DNA of 64,000 bases, taken from NCBI GenBank assembly GCA_023398335.1, contig JAEWSJ010000013.1, forward strand, positions 17,895-81,894. Direction: 5' to 3'. The translations under genes were made by a program, and so were the position numbers. Origin of the DNA: Bacillota bacterium (lineage in GTDB: Bacteria; Bacillota_I; Bacilli_A; RFN20; CAG-288). Shown here piece after piece: positions 51,912 to 60,614 of the stretch (position 1 is its first letter; every line of letters starts with the position of its first letter). Under the pieces are notes generated by a model. It was not told where the DNA came from, ran no database searches, and saw nothing but the letters and a program-made list of their open reading frames with translations.

Positions 51912-54900
51912 ATGAAAAAAAGAGCGGTTTTATTAGTAGCTTCTAGTGTATTGATGGGTTCGTTTTTAGTGAATAAACCTATTTCATTAAGAAGTTTATC
52001 TAAAGGTGAAAGATATATTGTTGAATTAAACGGCAAATCAGACGTTAGTAATTCAGAAGTCACAAGAGAATATTTATTAAGTAATCAAAAAAGATTATTA
52101 AACAAAATTAAATTAATTTCTAGTATCGATATTGATCTAGATTCAGTTGATAATTTTACGACTGTCATTAATGCTATAAGTCTCAACTTATGTAAAGATG
52201 ATATTAATAGAATTAAAGCTTTACCAGAAGTAAAAAATGTTTATCACGATAATAAACATGAAGTTGTTAGTTTATCTAATGATGAAGTAAAGAAAAGTGT
52301 TGAAGTTGCAACTAACAATTATTCTTTGGGTACAATGAATAGACCAGACGTTGACAAACCTGGATATAACGTTTTAGTTTCTGTTCTAGATGATGGGTTC
52401 TTCATTGAACAAGGTGCAAATGATACAGTAAATGCTCATGAAGCATATGCTGATAATTTGGGATCACTAGCATTAAAATACAACGAAGCATATTTTACTA
52501 ACAAAAAGTTAAATGCTGGTTTGCTTAGTAAAAATGCCAAAAGATTAAACAACAAAGTTCCATATTATTATGATTATGCTGGAAATGGAAAAGCTGATGA
52601 TTTAGAAGATACTGATGTATTTGATCCTTCTTCTTCCCACGGTACGCATGTTTCAACTTCAATAGCAGGTAAATCAAGTTCTTATGAAGGTGTTGCTCCA
52701 TATGCTCAATTATCATTGATGAAAGTTGCAAACGATGGCGGTGGTGCTAGTGATACTAATATTATTCGTGCTTTAGAAGATTCGACTAAATTAGGCGTTG
52801 ATTTAATATCAATGTCAATGGGATCTGATATTCTTGATTTTGATGATGATATTGATGATTCTGCAATGAGTACTGTATTGAATTCAATGACAGACAGCGG
52901 CATTTTATTCAATGTTGCAGCTGGTAACAATGGAAAAGCTACATTTGAATATTCTGATGGATATAATTATAATTCTCCTGCTTTAAATCAAACTGGCGTA
53001 ATTGGTTCAACTGCATGTGATGATAGAGTTATGACTATTGCAAACTCAACAAATGATTATTATAAAACTTCCGCTTTAAAATTCAATAATAACTACTATG
53101 AATATAGTAATAGTTCCCTTGATAAACTTCCTTTTAGTGATTTAGTTAAAAACTCTCCTTTAGATTATGTATTAGTTCCAAATTTAGGCGAAGTTGCCGA
53201 TTATGAAAACTTGAATGTAGAAGGTAAAATTTGCGTAGTAAGTAGAGGTAAAAATAGTTTTGCTGAAAAAGTAGTTAATGCTCAAGATAAAGGTGCAAAA
53301 GGTGTTATAGTTTACGATAACATTTATCAAGATTCTAAAATTAGTATGTCTATGACTGGATCATCTAAAGAAATAACTATTCCATCATGTTTTGTTCAAA
53401 GAAGAGCATATGATGATATTGTAAATGATGCCGATAAAAAATTTGAAATTGTCGTTGATTCAGTAATTGAAAATTACTATAAGAAACAAGTTTCAAGTTC
53501 TTCTAGTGATGGATCTAACTCTGCTTTAGCTTTAAAGCCAGAAATATCTACTCCAGGAACAGAAGTTACTGCTGGTGTTATTGGCAAAAATAGCGATGGA
53601 AAGTATGTTTCTTCATATGAAGATTACACCGGAACATCTATGGCTACACCAAACTATAGTGGCTCATTGGCGTTGTTATTATCTCAAGGTGTTTCTAAAG
53701 ACGAACTTGTTATGAAAACAATGTCCACTGCTGATCCGATGACGGATAATAACGAACAATACTATTCTCCACGTCGTCAAGGTGCTGGACTTATTAACAT
53801 CAGTGAAGCTTTAAAAACCTCTCAATTTATTGAAGGTTCTGATCAAAGAAATTTAGCTGCTTCGCATATCAAAGAATCATATAAGAGTTCTAAGATACAA
53901 CTTGGTTTTAATACAACTGGTAATTTCTCTTTAAAATATAAAATTGTGAATGAAAGTGCTACTGCTGTTACATATACACCAGAAGTTAATGTAATGATTC
54001 CTCGTACAGTTGATATTAAAAATGTTGTAGATGAGTATGGCAATGACCGTAAGGTTGAATCAGAAGGAACAACATATCAAACAGTAGGAGACAAAACATT
54101 AAGAAAATTTACTGTTGCTCCAATTACTGTCTCTCCGAATTCCTCAAAAGATATGAATATTGAATTAAAGTTATCAGAGGAAGAAAAAGGCTTAATTGCA
54201 AGTATCTTCAAAGATCAAGATGGCTTAGTTGGAACTTATATTGAAGGATATATTTTCTTAACGCCTTCCGATAACTCAATTCAAAAATTAAATGTTCCTT
54301 TCATGGGATTCTATGGTGATTTTGCAAATAGTAAGGTGGTTGAAGCGTTTGATTTTGAAAAGAAACCAGGTGAAATTTATCAATCTGATTTAGTTAATAG
54401 TGTTATTAACACAATGTCAAATAACGCCACTTTAGGATTAAGTCCAGATTATGGTTCCAAGTGGATTATGAGTGGTAATTCTGATGCTTCAGTAAAGGAT
54501 GTTATTGAAAACAAAAAATCTATTTCATCTTTTGGTACATCAATCGGGTACAATACTGCTTTAAAAAAAGTTGATTCAACAAATGACTTCTATGTTGGTT
54601 CTCCAAATAATACAGATGTAATGTATATTCAACAATTTGTTCTTGGTTCTGTAGCAACAAACAAGATCACATTAAAGAATAATAGTACAAATAATGTTGT
54701 GTTAGAAGATCATATGTTTGATACCATATATAATGGTTTGTGGGATAATGAGGATAAATCAGCATCAATTAATAGTTATAGATTAACTAGATCAATGATT
54801 GATTTAGATTTCTTACCATATGGCAAAGATACTTATTATGCTGCTTCTAGAGCGTATACAATTATTCCTTTATATAATTATGAAATTGATCTAACAACTA

Positions 54901-55754
54901 AAAAATGGAATAAAACAACAAGTTTTCCTGATGGTGAATATACTATGACGTTCGATTACACCTCTGAGGCTAGTGTCTTATTTGGAAATACTACCGTTGA
55001 AGAAGCAAAAGCTTCTCAACACAAGGAATATAATCTTCATATTGATTCAGTTAAACCAACCATTGAGAATTATGAAATTGTTAAAGAAAATGGCACTGAA
55101 TATTTGAAGATTACAGCCAACGATAATCAAGCACTTATGGAAATCAAAGTTGATAATATGAGTGTCTCACCTGAAAAAGATTCTGAAACAAATAAGTATT
55201 TTGCAAAGATTAAAACATCATTATTATCTTCAGATAAGTTAAATTTAATTGTTAAAGATAAAGCCAATAATGCTGTTTCTTCATCTTTCTATCTCTCTGA
55301 TGTTGCTGATTTAAAACATACGTTTAGTTCATCTGATGGAGCTTTCTCAGTTATATCTAATGATATTAATCAAGATGTTGTTGTTTCTATGGTAACAACA
55401 GATGAATCAGAATATGGTAAGTATTATGAATTGACATTTAAGTCAGGTGATACAGTTTTACAAACTACTTCAACATATAAGTTAACATTTAGAAATAATA
55501 CCTCGGCTGGAGATAAAGTTGAATATATGAATGCTTTCTATGTTGATAGTAATGGTAACCTTGTTGAAGTAGAGGTTTCCTTAGTTGCTGGGAAATTGAT
55601 TATTACCGTTCCAAATGGTCAGTATAAGAAAGTTCTATTTATTAACTTTAATGATTTGTCTCCTTTATTTGAAGGTGTTAATGAATTAACTGGATTAGGA
55701 AATGTATCTACAAATATCACACTTTCATATCATTATGTAAAATCTGGTAATTAA
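51912..55754 (+). CDS. Large secreted subtilisin-like serine protease (S8, lactocepin-like)
   Basis: The 1280-residue protein begins with a Sec signal peptide (MKKRAVLLVASSVLMGSF). An inhibitor-I9-type propeptide (about 35-110) follows. The S8 catalytic domain has Asp in SVLDDG (near 159), His in SSHGTHVS (near 243), Asn in AAGNNG (near 337) and Ser in GTSMATP (near 576). A PA-type insert (about 425-520, ICVVSRGKNSFAEK) splits the catalytic domain, as in lactocepins and C5a peptidases. Later regions are Fn3-like beta domains. There is no LPXTG anchor, so it is released or held by the neighbouring lipoproteins. It probably degrades host or dietary protein for the Opp importer. Confidence 0.92.
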   Translation: MKKRAVLLVASSVLMGSFLVNKPISLRSLSKGERYIVELNGKSDVSNSEVTREYLLSNQKRLLNKIKLISSIDIDLDSVDNFTTVINAISLNLCKDDINRIKALPEVKNVYHDNKHEVVSLSNDEVKKSVEVATNNYSLGTMNRPDVDKPGYNVLVSVLDDGFFIEQGANDTVNAHEAYADNLGSLALKYNEAYFTNKKLNAGLLSKNAKRLNNKVPYYYDYAGNGKADDLEDTDVFDPSSSHGTHVSTSIAGKSSSYEGVAPYAQLSLMKVANDGGGASDTNIIRALEDSTKLGVDLISMSMGSDILDFDDDIDDSAMSTVLNSMTDSGILFNVAAGNNGKATFEYSDGYNYNSPALNQTGVIGSTACDDRVMTIANSTNDYYKTSALKFNNNYYEYSNSSLDKLPFSDLVKNSPLDYVLVPNLGEVADYENLNVEGKICVVSRGKNSFAEKVVNAQDKGAKGVIVYDNIYQDSKISMSMTGSSKEITIPSCFVQRRAYDDIVNDADKKFEIVVDSVIENYYKKQVSSSSSDGSNSALALKPEISTPGTEVTAGVIGKNSDGKYVSSYEDYTGTSMATPNYSGSLALLLSQGVSKDELVMKTMSTADPMTDNNEQYYSPRRQGAGLINISEALKTSQFIEGSDQRNLAASHIKESYKSSKIQLGFNTTGNFSLKYKIVNESATAVTYTPEVNVMIPRTVDIKNVVDEYGNDRKVESEGTTYQTVGDKTLRKFTVAPITVSPNSSKDMNIELKLSEEEKGLIASIFKDQDGLVGTYIEGYIFLTPSDNSIQKLNVPFMGFYGDFANSKVVEAFDFEKKPGEIYQSDLVNSVINTMSNNATLGLSPDYGSKWIMSGNSDASVKDVIENKKSISSFGTSIGYNTALKKVDSTNDFYVGSPNNTDVMYIQQFVLGSVATNKITLKNNSTNNVVLEDHMFDTIYNGLWDNEDKSASINSYRLTRSMIDLDFLPYGKDTYYAASRAYTIIPLYNYEIDLTTKKWNKTTSFPDGEYTMTFDYTSEASVLFGNTTVEEAKASQHKEYNLHIDSVKPTIENYEIVKENGTEYLKITANDNQALMEIKVDNMSVSPEKDSETNKYFAKIKTSLLSSDKLNLIVKDKANNAVSSSFYLSDVADLKHTFSSSDGAFSVISNDINQDVVVSMVTTDESEYGKYYELTFKSGDTVLQTTSTYKLTFRNNTSAGDKVEYMNAFYVDSNGNLVEVEVSLVAGKLIITVPNGQYKKVLFINFNDLSPLFEGVNELTGLGNVSTNITLSYHYVKSGN

Positions 55755-55755
55755 C

Positions 55756-56481
55756 ATGAAATTAGTTAATATAATTAAAACTGGGTTGTTATGCTTAACA
55801 AGCATAGCAACCCTTGTTGTATCTTGTGTGTATTTATACAATAATCAAGATATAGATTTAATGTCATTTGATAGTAAAAGTAATATATCGTTAAAAAATA
55901 TAAAGCTAAAACCAGGTAATAAAGATATTTCTACTGATTTTGGAAAAGAATTTTACGTAAGAGATTTAAAATCTCTTACTAATGATATTGTCGCATCTGA
56001 AAATTATGTTGCTAATATGAAGACAAGCAATTATATGAGTTCTTTGTTGTCAAAAGACGGATACTTCTATATATTATATGAAGATTTTAATAGTTCAAAA
56101 GTTGAATTTCGTGATTGCGGATCAATTTTTGGCGACAAAGGTTTTGCTCAATATGGATTTAATTTTCCAAGGTATTCAGCAACATTGAGTAGATATTATG
56201 ATAATGATTTCAATGCCTATTGTTTTTCGCAAAAATACAAATTTGATGAAGGAAAGTATTTCTATTCAGCAAAAGATAATATATTGAATATGTTCAAAGA
56301 TAATAAATCTGATCTTTACGAAGTTATTGGAGATGTCGTTTATATGAAAGTTTTGAATTTGGATACTAAAGAATATGAAAAAGATTTTAAATTAGAAATT
56401 AGTTTTGAAGATAGTATTTATTACAAAACAATTAATATTTTTGGAGTTGATCCGGATCAAACCGTTCATGTGATATTATGA
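55756..56481 (+). CDS. Membrane-anchored protein next to the ABC-2 transporter
   Basis: The 241 residues have one N-terminal hydrophobic segment (about 10-30, ITLVVSC-like with a Cys near residue 24). It could be a signal anchor or a weak lipobox. The rest is a soluble external domain rich in Tyr, Asp, Phe and Lys. A FRDCGSIFGDKGFAQYGFN segment lies near residues 116-135. No family is recognised. It starts two bases after the protease stop and its TGA overlaps the ATG of the ATPase gene, so it is coupled to the transporter. It may be its accessory or immunity-type subunit. Confidence 0.6.
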   Translation: MKLVNIIKTGLLCLTSIATLVVSCVYLYNNQDIDLMSFDSKSNISLKNIKLKPGNKDISTDFGKEFYVRDLKSLTNDIVASENYVANMKTSNYMSSLLSKDGYFYILYEDFNSSKVEFRDCGSIFGDKGFAQYGFNFPRYSATLSRYYDNDFNAYCFSQKYKFDEGKYFYSAKDNILNMFKDNKSDLYEVIGDVVYMKVLNLDTKEYEKDFKLEISFEDSIYYKTINIFGVDPDQTVHVIL

Positions 56482-57299
56482 AAATTAACATATTAAAAAA
56501 GACTTATGGTTCTAATATCATATTAGAAAAACTTCGCTTTACAATTGATCAAAAAGGGTCAATTGCTTTAGTTGGATTAAATGGTTCTGGTAAATCAACA
56601 TTATTAAAAGTAATTAGTGGTATTTGTCAAAACTATACTGGTGATATTGACTTAGAATCTCGTAAAATAGCATCGTTGATTGATGGATGGGGTTATTATC
56701 GTTTTTATACTGGAAGAGAAATGATGGAGTACTTATTAACAGATGATGAAATTGTAGCTGCTCAAGAATATTTAGATGTTTTTAAAGTTCGTTCTTATTT
56801 AGATAATAAGTTCTATAAATATTCATTAGGAATGAAGCAAAGATTAGCATTAGTATGTACTTTTGCAAAAAAGTCTGATTTGTTATTATTAGATGAGCCT
56901 ATAAATGGATTAGATCCTGAAGGGATCTCTGATTTTAAAAATATAATTACTAAATTAAAAAAAGAAAAAACAATTATTATTTCTACACATATATTAACTG
57001 ATATTAGTTCATACTGTGATCAAGTATTTGTTTTGGAAAATCATTCTCTTCAAAGTCATGTATTTGAAGGTAATGCTTTTCGTTTTGCGTTTGATAATGA
57101 AGAAGACGCACTTAAATTATCAAAACTAATGGGTGATAATTGCAAATCCGATGTTACCGACAAAATCCTAGTTGCAACTATAAAAGACGATTATTTTAGA
57201 AAAATTATTAAATTGATTGCTGAAAACTCTTTATCTATTAATTCAATTGATAAAGTAAGTAACTCTATTGATTATAATTTATTGGAGAAGATTTGGTAA
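56478..57299 (+). CDS. ABC transporter ATPase (ABC-2/NatA-like)
   Basis: The 273 residues show GLNGSGKSTLLK (Walker A, near 34), a signature with reduced form SLGMKQRLAL (near 119), LLLDEPINGLD (Walker B) and THILTDI (H-loop). The lack of the classical LSGGQ and the DEPINGLD motif place it in the bacitracin/Na+ exporter class, whose partner is a six-segment ABC-2 permease. The next gene encodes such a permease. The last 70 residues are a variable dimerisation tail. It overlaps the preceding gene by four bases. Confidence 0.88.
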   Translation: MKINILKKTYGSNIILEKLRFTIDQKGSIALVGLNGSGKSTLLKVISGICQNYTGDIDLESRKIASLIDGWGYYRFYTGREMMEYLLTDDEIVAAQEYLDVFKVRSYLDNKFYKYSLGMKQRLALVCTFAKKSDLLLLDEPINGLDPEGISDFKNIITKLKKEKTIIISTHILTDISSYCDQVFVLENHSLQSHVFEGNAFRFAFDNEEDALKLSKLMGDNCKSDVTDKILVATIKDDYFRKIIKLIAENSLSINSIDKVSNSIDYNLLEKIW

Positions 57300-57300
57300 A

Positions 57301-58281
57301 ATGAAAAAACAAATAACTAGAATGTTTACATCATCAACTTTTGTTATCTTTTTTGTGTTAGCATTGGCAACATTTTTATCATTGTTGATAACATTTTCTC
57401 AAAGAAGTATCTCTAGTCCTTTTGCTACTGTTTTCACTTCGTTTGATCAAAATAATATTATAGGTGAGATTGATAAATTAGATTATTTAATTAAAAATGC
57501 GAAAGAATTAATTGATGCAAATAAAGGTAATGATCAGGCTATTGCAGCTTTGAATCAACGTCTTTTATCTTATCAGTTTGAAAAGCAAGTATTACAACAA
57601 GCACTTGATAATAGCATTCAACTTTCTAGTATTGCCGACTTCAATTATATTTATCAGAAATCCTCAATTCCATTAACAAATGGAATGTTCAATGGATATA
57701 ATTACATTCTTGTTTTTTCTCCGATATTTGTTATGCTTACTTCGTTAGGTACTAATGTAATCAATAATTTGATGGTCACTTATGATTGCGAATGTGGAAT
57801 GATGAATGTTATGTTGTCAAATAATACAAATCATAAAAAAATATTTAAGAATAAATTTTTATGTTCATTGATAGGAAATAGTCTAATATTTATTATATTT
57901 TTAACTTTATACTTATCCTGCATTGGTGCGTTCTCTTTCGATTTTGAATATGTTGCTTTTAATTATCAAGGTAAAGCTTTATTGTTAACAACAACCTCGT
58001 TCATATGGAGCATTGTAGCAATGTCATTGATAAATATATTTATATATTCACTGATTTCATATTCGCTTTCATACCTTATTCGAAACTCATTATTGAATTT
58101 TGTTTGTGGATTAGGATTTATGGCTTTGGTGAATTGTATGGATACTTTCTTATTTAATCCATTTATATATTCCAACTTTAACATTTATTATTACTATTTT
58201 GCCTTGAAAACTCTATTAATTGTATTCTCAATTTGGCTATTCGTTATTGTTAATAAAAAACTGGAAAAGATTGATTTCTAA
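57301..58281 (+). CDS. ABC-2 type transporter permease
   Basis: The start at 57301 is chosen because GGAGAAG lies about 13 bases upstream and one base separates it from the ATPase stop. The frame also opens to 57268 inside that gene. The 326 residues begin with a membrane segment (FVIFFVLALATFLSLLITF). A soluble external loop of about 90 residues with a helical KNAKELIDANKGNDQ region follows, and then five more segments. It pairs with the preceding ATPase. The substrate is unknown. The operon position after the secreted protease suggests export of a peptide or lipid, or protection against one. Two small hairpins and a terminator follow. Confidence 0.82.
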   Translation: MKKQITRMFTSSTFVIFFVLALATFLSLLITFSQRSISSPFATVFTSFDQNNIIGEIDKLDYLIKNAKELIDANKGNDQAIAALNQRLLSYQFEKQVLQQALDNSIQLSSIADFNYIYQKSSIPLTNGMFNGYNYILVFSPIFVMLTSLGTNVINNLMVTYDCECGMMNVMLSNNTNHKKIFKNKFLCSLIGNSLIFIIFLTLYLSCIGAFSFDFEYVAFNYQGKALLLTTTSFIWSIVAMSLINIFIYSLISYSLSYLIRNSLLNFVCGLGFMALVNCMDTFLFNPFIYSNFNIYYYYFALKTLLIVFSIWLFVIVNKKLEKIDF

Positions 58282-58313
58282 TAATAATTGTATTTTTTGT
58301 TGATTTGCATAGT

Positions 58314-58351
58314 AAAAGCACTTATACATTGTTAAATGTTTAAGTGCTTTT
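58314..58351. terminator. Bidirectional terminator between the ABC-2 operon and tdk
   Basis: AAAAGCACTTA (58314-58324) and TAAGTGCTTTT (58341-58351) form an 11-bp stem. Both transcripts end in T-rich sequence. Confidence 0.88.
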
Positions 58352-58365
58352 CATTTTGTATTAAT

Positions 58366-58947
58366 TTATTTTTTGTGTGGAACTTCGTGATGTCTTCTAC
58401 ATCTAGCTTCGTAACATTCATTAGCTCCAACTACTATAATTGGATCTTCATAATTTGCTGGTTTCCCATTAATTATTCTTTGAGTTCTAGTTGCACCTTT
58501 TCCACAAACTTTACATGCCGCACTTAACTTTGTAACAAATTCAGCTTTTGCAAGAAGAGCGGGCATAATTCCAAATGGTTCACCTCTAAAGTCCATATCT
58601 AAGCCAGCAACGATAACTCTTTTCCCACTATCAGCATATTTATCGATAAGAGGAAGAATATCATCGTTGAAAAATTGTATTTCATCGATAGCAACGACGT
58701 CAGTGTTTTCTGTAACATACTCATCAATCTCTTTGCTTGATTTAACCGCGTAGGCTTTATATTTACCTCCGGCATGAGAAGCAATCTCAGTTTCTGAATA
58801 TCTATTATCAATTGATGGTTTAAAGCATTTTATGTTTTTATTTGCGTACTTTAATGTTCTAATTCTTCTAATTAGTTCCTCGGACTTTCCTGCAAACATT
58901 GGTCCGGTAATAACTTCAATCCACCCATCTTGAAATTCTTGATACAT
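58366..58947 (-). CDS. tdk: Thymidine kinase
   Basis: Tdk phosphorylates thymidine (and deoxyuridine) for salvage. The 193-residue protein is the class II enzyme. GPMFAGKSEELIRRI (P-loop, near 16) and AIDEIQFFND precede the lasso AGLDMDFRGEPFG. A zinc site is formed by CKVCGKGA and the C-terminal ARCRRHH, where the last Cys is replaced by a His-His pair, an unusual arrangement. The start follows AAAGGAG, and an extended -10 (TGCTATAAT, hexamer 58977-58982) is upstream. It is a single-gene unit. Confidence 0.95.
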   Translation of the reverse strand: MYQEFQDGWIEVITGPMFAGKSEELIRRIRTLKYANKNIKCFKPSIDNRYSETEIASHAGGKYKAYAVKSSKEIDEYVTENTDVVAIDEIQFFNDDILPLIDKYADSGKRVIVAGLDMDFRGEPFGIMPALLAKAEFVTKLSAACKVCGKGATRTQRIINGKPANYEDPIIVVGANECYEARCRRHHEVPHKK

Positions 58948-59073
58948 ATTTTCTAATCTCCTTTTTATCTTTTTTGATTATAGCATGTAAAAAATGTATA
59001 TTCAGTCTTGACATTATCTTTTTTTGTTAAAAATATGTTAAATTAATAACTAGAGAAAAAGAGAGAATTAAAA

Positions 59074-59367
59074 ATGCTATTGTTAAATTCAGAAGATAAA
59101 AAGATTATTAAAGTGTCGGTTCTAGAATTAAGTTTGCTTATTGATTTGCTAGTATGTACTATTTGCAGATATACTTGTGGACTTAATTCCATTGTCTATA
59201 TTTTCTTAGTTGGAATTTTACCATTTGTTTTATTACTATTTATTTTTTATCCGACTATGGATTTATTTAAAAAAATAAAAAATTTATCTTCGGTTGAAAA
59301 GATAAATTTAGTTGGCTTTTTTGTATTAATTGTTTATTATATTACGGCTATGTTTATCTTGCGATAG
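59074..59367 (+). CDS. Small integral membrane protein (hypothetical)
   Basis: The 97-residue protein has three hydrophobic segments (ELSLLIDLLVCTICRYTCG; SIVYIFLVGILPFVLLLFIFY; INLVGFFVLIVYYITAMFIL) and little else. Two Cys residues lie in the first segment. A weak AGAGAG ribosome site and a nearby TTGACA (59008-59013) support expression. Its last 42 bases overlap, head to head, the 3' end of the ECF S component on the other strand. No family is recognised, and I cannot exclude that it is non-functional. Confidence 0.5.
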   Translation: MLLLNSEDKKIIKVSVLELSLLIDLLVCTICRYTCGLNSIVYIFLVGILPFVLLLFIFYPTMDLFKKIKNLSSVEKINLVGFFVLIVYYITAMFILR

Positions 59368-60132
59368 AGAAGCGATAGAAGGATCTATCTTACATAAAGG
59401 ATACATTAATAAATAAAGAAGTATCGAACGTAAAATTCCATTGACGGAGAAGATTAGTAATTGAGTAAATGAATTAATCATATAATCTAAACCGAAGAAT
59501 AGATAATTCCATAAACCTAATAAAGACATTGAAATAAATAATTCATTAGTTAAACTTATAAGATATATATCATAGAAAGAGAAGTATTTCTCTTCTCGAG
59601 ATGGAATATGTATCTTTTTTATTTTGAATGTAATTAGCGCTACAGTAAATAAAAGAGCAAAATACAATATAACTATAAATGGAATTAATACTTTTACCCA
59701 GGTATCTAAATTAAATGATATATTTAATGATTTTGAAGAATATTTATCATAAAGCGAAACAAAAGCAATAACATATGCACCGATACATAAAATAATAAAA
59801 GAACTATAGAGAGCTTGATATTTATATCTACCTTTAAACGCTCTTATTACTAGATAAGGTATTATGCCTTGAAGTGCTGCGTCAATTGTATATCCATAAA
59901 AATATGGACCCGAAGGAAACATCATCGCTCCTGATAAATCAGCAATTGCCCCAGTTAATGCTCCGTATATTGGTCCGGTTAATAAAGAGGAAATAATAAT
60001 AGGTATTGAACCAAATCCTAAGCGAAAAAAGCCATAATTATAAGAAGCAAAGCGAGTTAAAACAACACCAAGCGCAGCTAAGAAAGCAGCGTAACAAATG
60101 TTTCTAATCTGTCTATTTAACTTGCTGTTCAT
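59326..60132 (-). CDS. ECF transporter S component, FolT-like
   Basis: This membrane protein captures a vitamin for an ECF importer. The first 110 residues match the folate-type S components: ICYAAFLAALGVVLTRFAS, then RLGFGSIPIIISSLLTGPIYGALTGAIADLSGAMMFPSGPYFYGYTIDAALQGIIP. The whole protein has 268 residues, about 90 longer than a typical FolT, with a charged loop near residues 165-190 and two additional segments. The ECF ATPase and T subunits are not in the window. They are shared in group II systems. The assignment to folate is likely but not certain. The gene ends inside the opposite 59074 gene. Confidence 0.78.
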   Translation of the reverse strand: MNSKLNRQIRNICYAAFLAALGVVLTRFASYNYGFFRLGFGSIPIIISSLLTGPIYGALTGAIADLSGAMMFPSGPYFYGYTIDAALQGIIPYLVIRAFKGRYKYQALYSSFIILCIGAYVIAFVSLYDKYSSKSLNISFNLDTWVKVLIPFIVILYFALLFTVALITFKIKKIHIPSREEKYFSFYDIYLISLTNELFISMSLLGLWNYLFFGLDYMINSFTQLLIFSVNGILRSILLYLLMYPLCKIDPSIASLSQDKHSRNIINN

Positions 60133-60137
60133 TATTA

Positions 60138-60614
60138 TTAACTATTCCTATCTTTAATTTCTTGATTGATTTTTCGCTCGGTATCTCTTTTTTTGATTGT
60201 CTCACGTTTATCGTAAGTGTTTTTACCTTTACCTAAAGCTATTTCAAGTTTGGCTTTACCTTTTTTTATATAGCATTTTGTTGCAATAATTGTGTATCCT
60301 TTAATATTAGCATTTTGCGCATATTTAAGAATTTCGGTTTTGTGCATTAAAAGTTTTCTACTTCTTTTTGGTTCGTGATTAAAAATGTTACCTTTTTCAT
60401 ATACTGGAATATCCATATTTAAAATATAAGCTTCGCCATTTTTTATCATGACATAAGAATCACTGAGAGAGCATTTACCCTGACGTAATGACTTAATTTC
60501 GGTACCTAAAAGCTCAAGACCGACTTCGAGTTTATCCTGTAAAAAATACTCGAAGTTTGCTCGTCTGTTAGATGCGATTAATTTGTTGTTAGTGCTTTTA
60601 CTTGCTTCCGCCAT
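60138..60614 (-). CDS. smpB: SsrA-binding protein (tmRNA rescue)
   Basis: SmpB binds tmRNA and lets it enter stalled ribosomes. The start at 60614 follows AGAGGTGG at good distance. GTG 60626 would start within the site. The 158 residues have NRRANFEYFLQDKLEVGLELLGTEIKSLRQG near the N terminus and the family pattern IPVYEKGNIFNHEPKRSRKLLMHK. The C-terminal tail is Lys/Arg-rich (YDKRETIKKRDTERKINQE), as needed for tmRNA function. It starts 17 bases inside the end of rnr, a common pairing. No tmRNA gene was seen nearby. Confidence 0.95.
   Translation of the reverse strand: MAEASKSTNNKLIASNRRANFEYFLQDKLEVGLELLGTEIKSLRQGKCSLSDSYVMIKNGEAYILNMDIPVYEKGNIFNHEPKRSRKLLMHKTEILKYAQNANIKGYTIIATKCYIKKGKAKLEIALGKGKNTYDKRETIKKRDTERKINQEIKDRNS

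Noticed and set aside
51912..55754. Cell-wall-anchored protease
   Set aside because: No LPXTG motif or C-terminal hydrophobic tail is present. The protein ends SYHYVKSGN.
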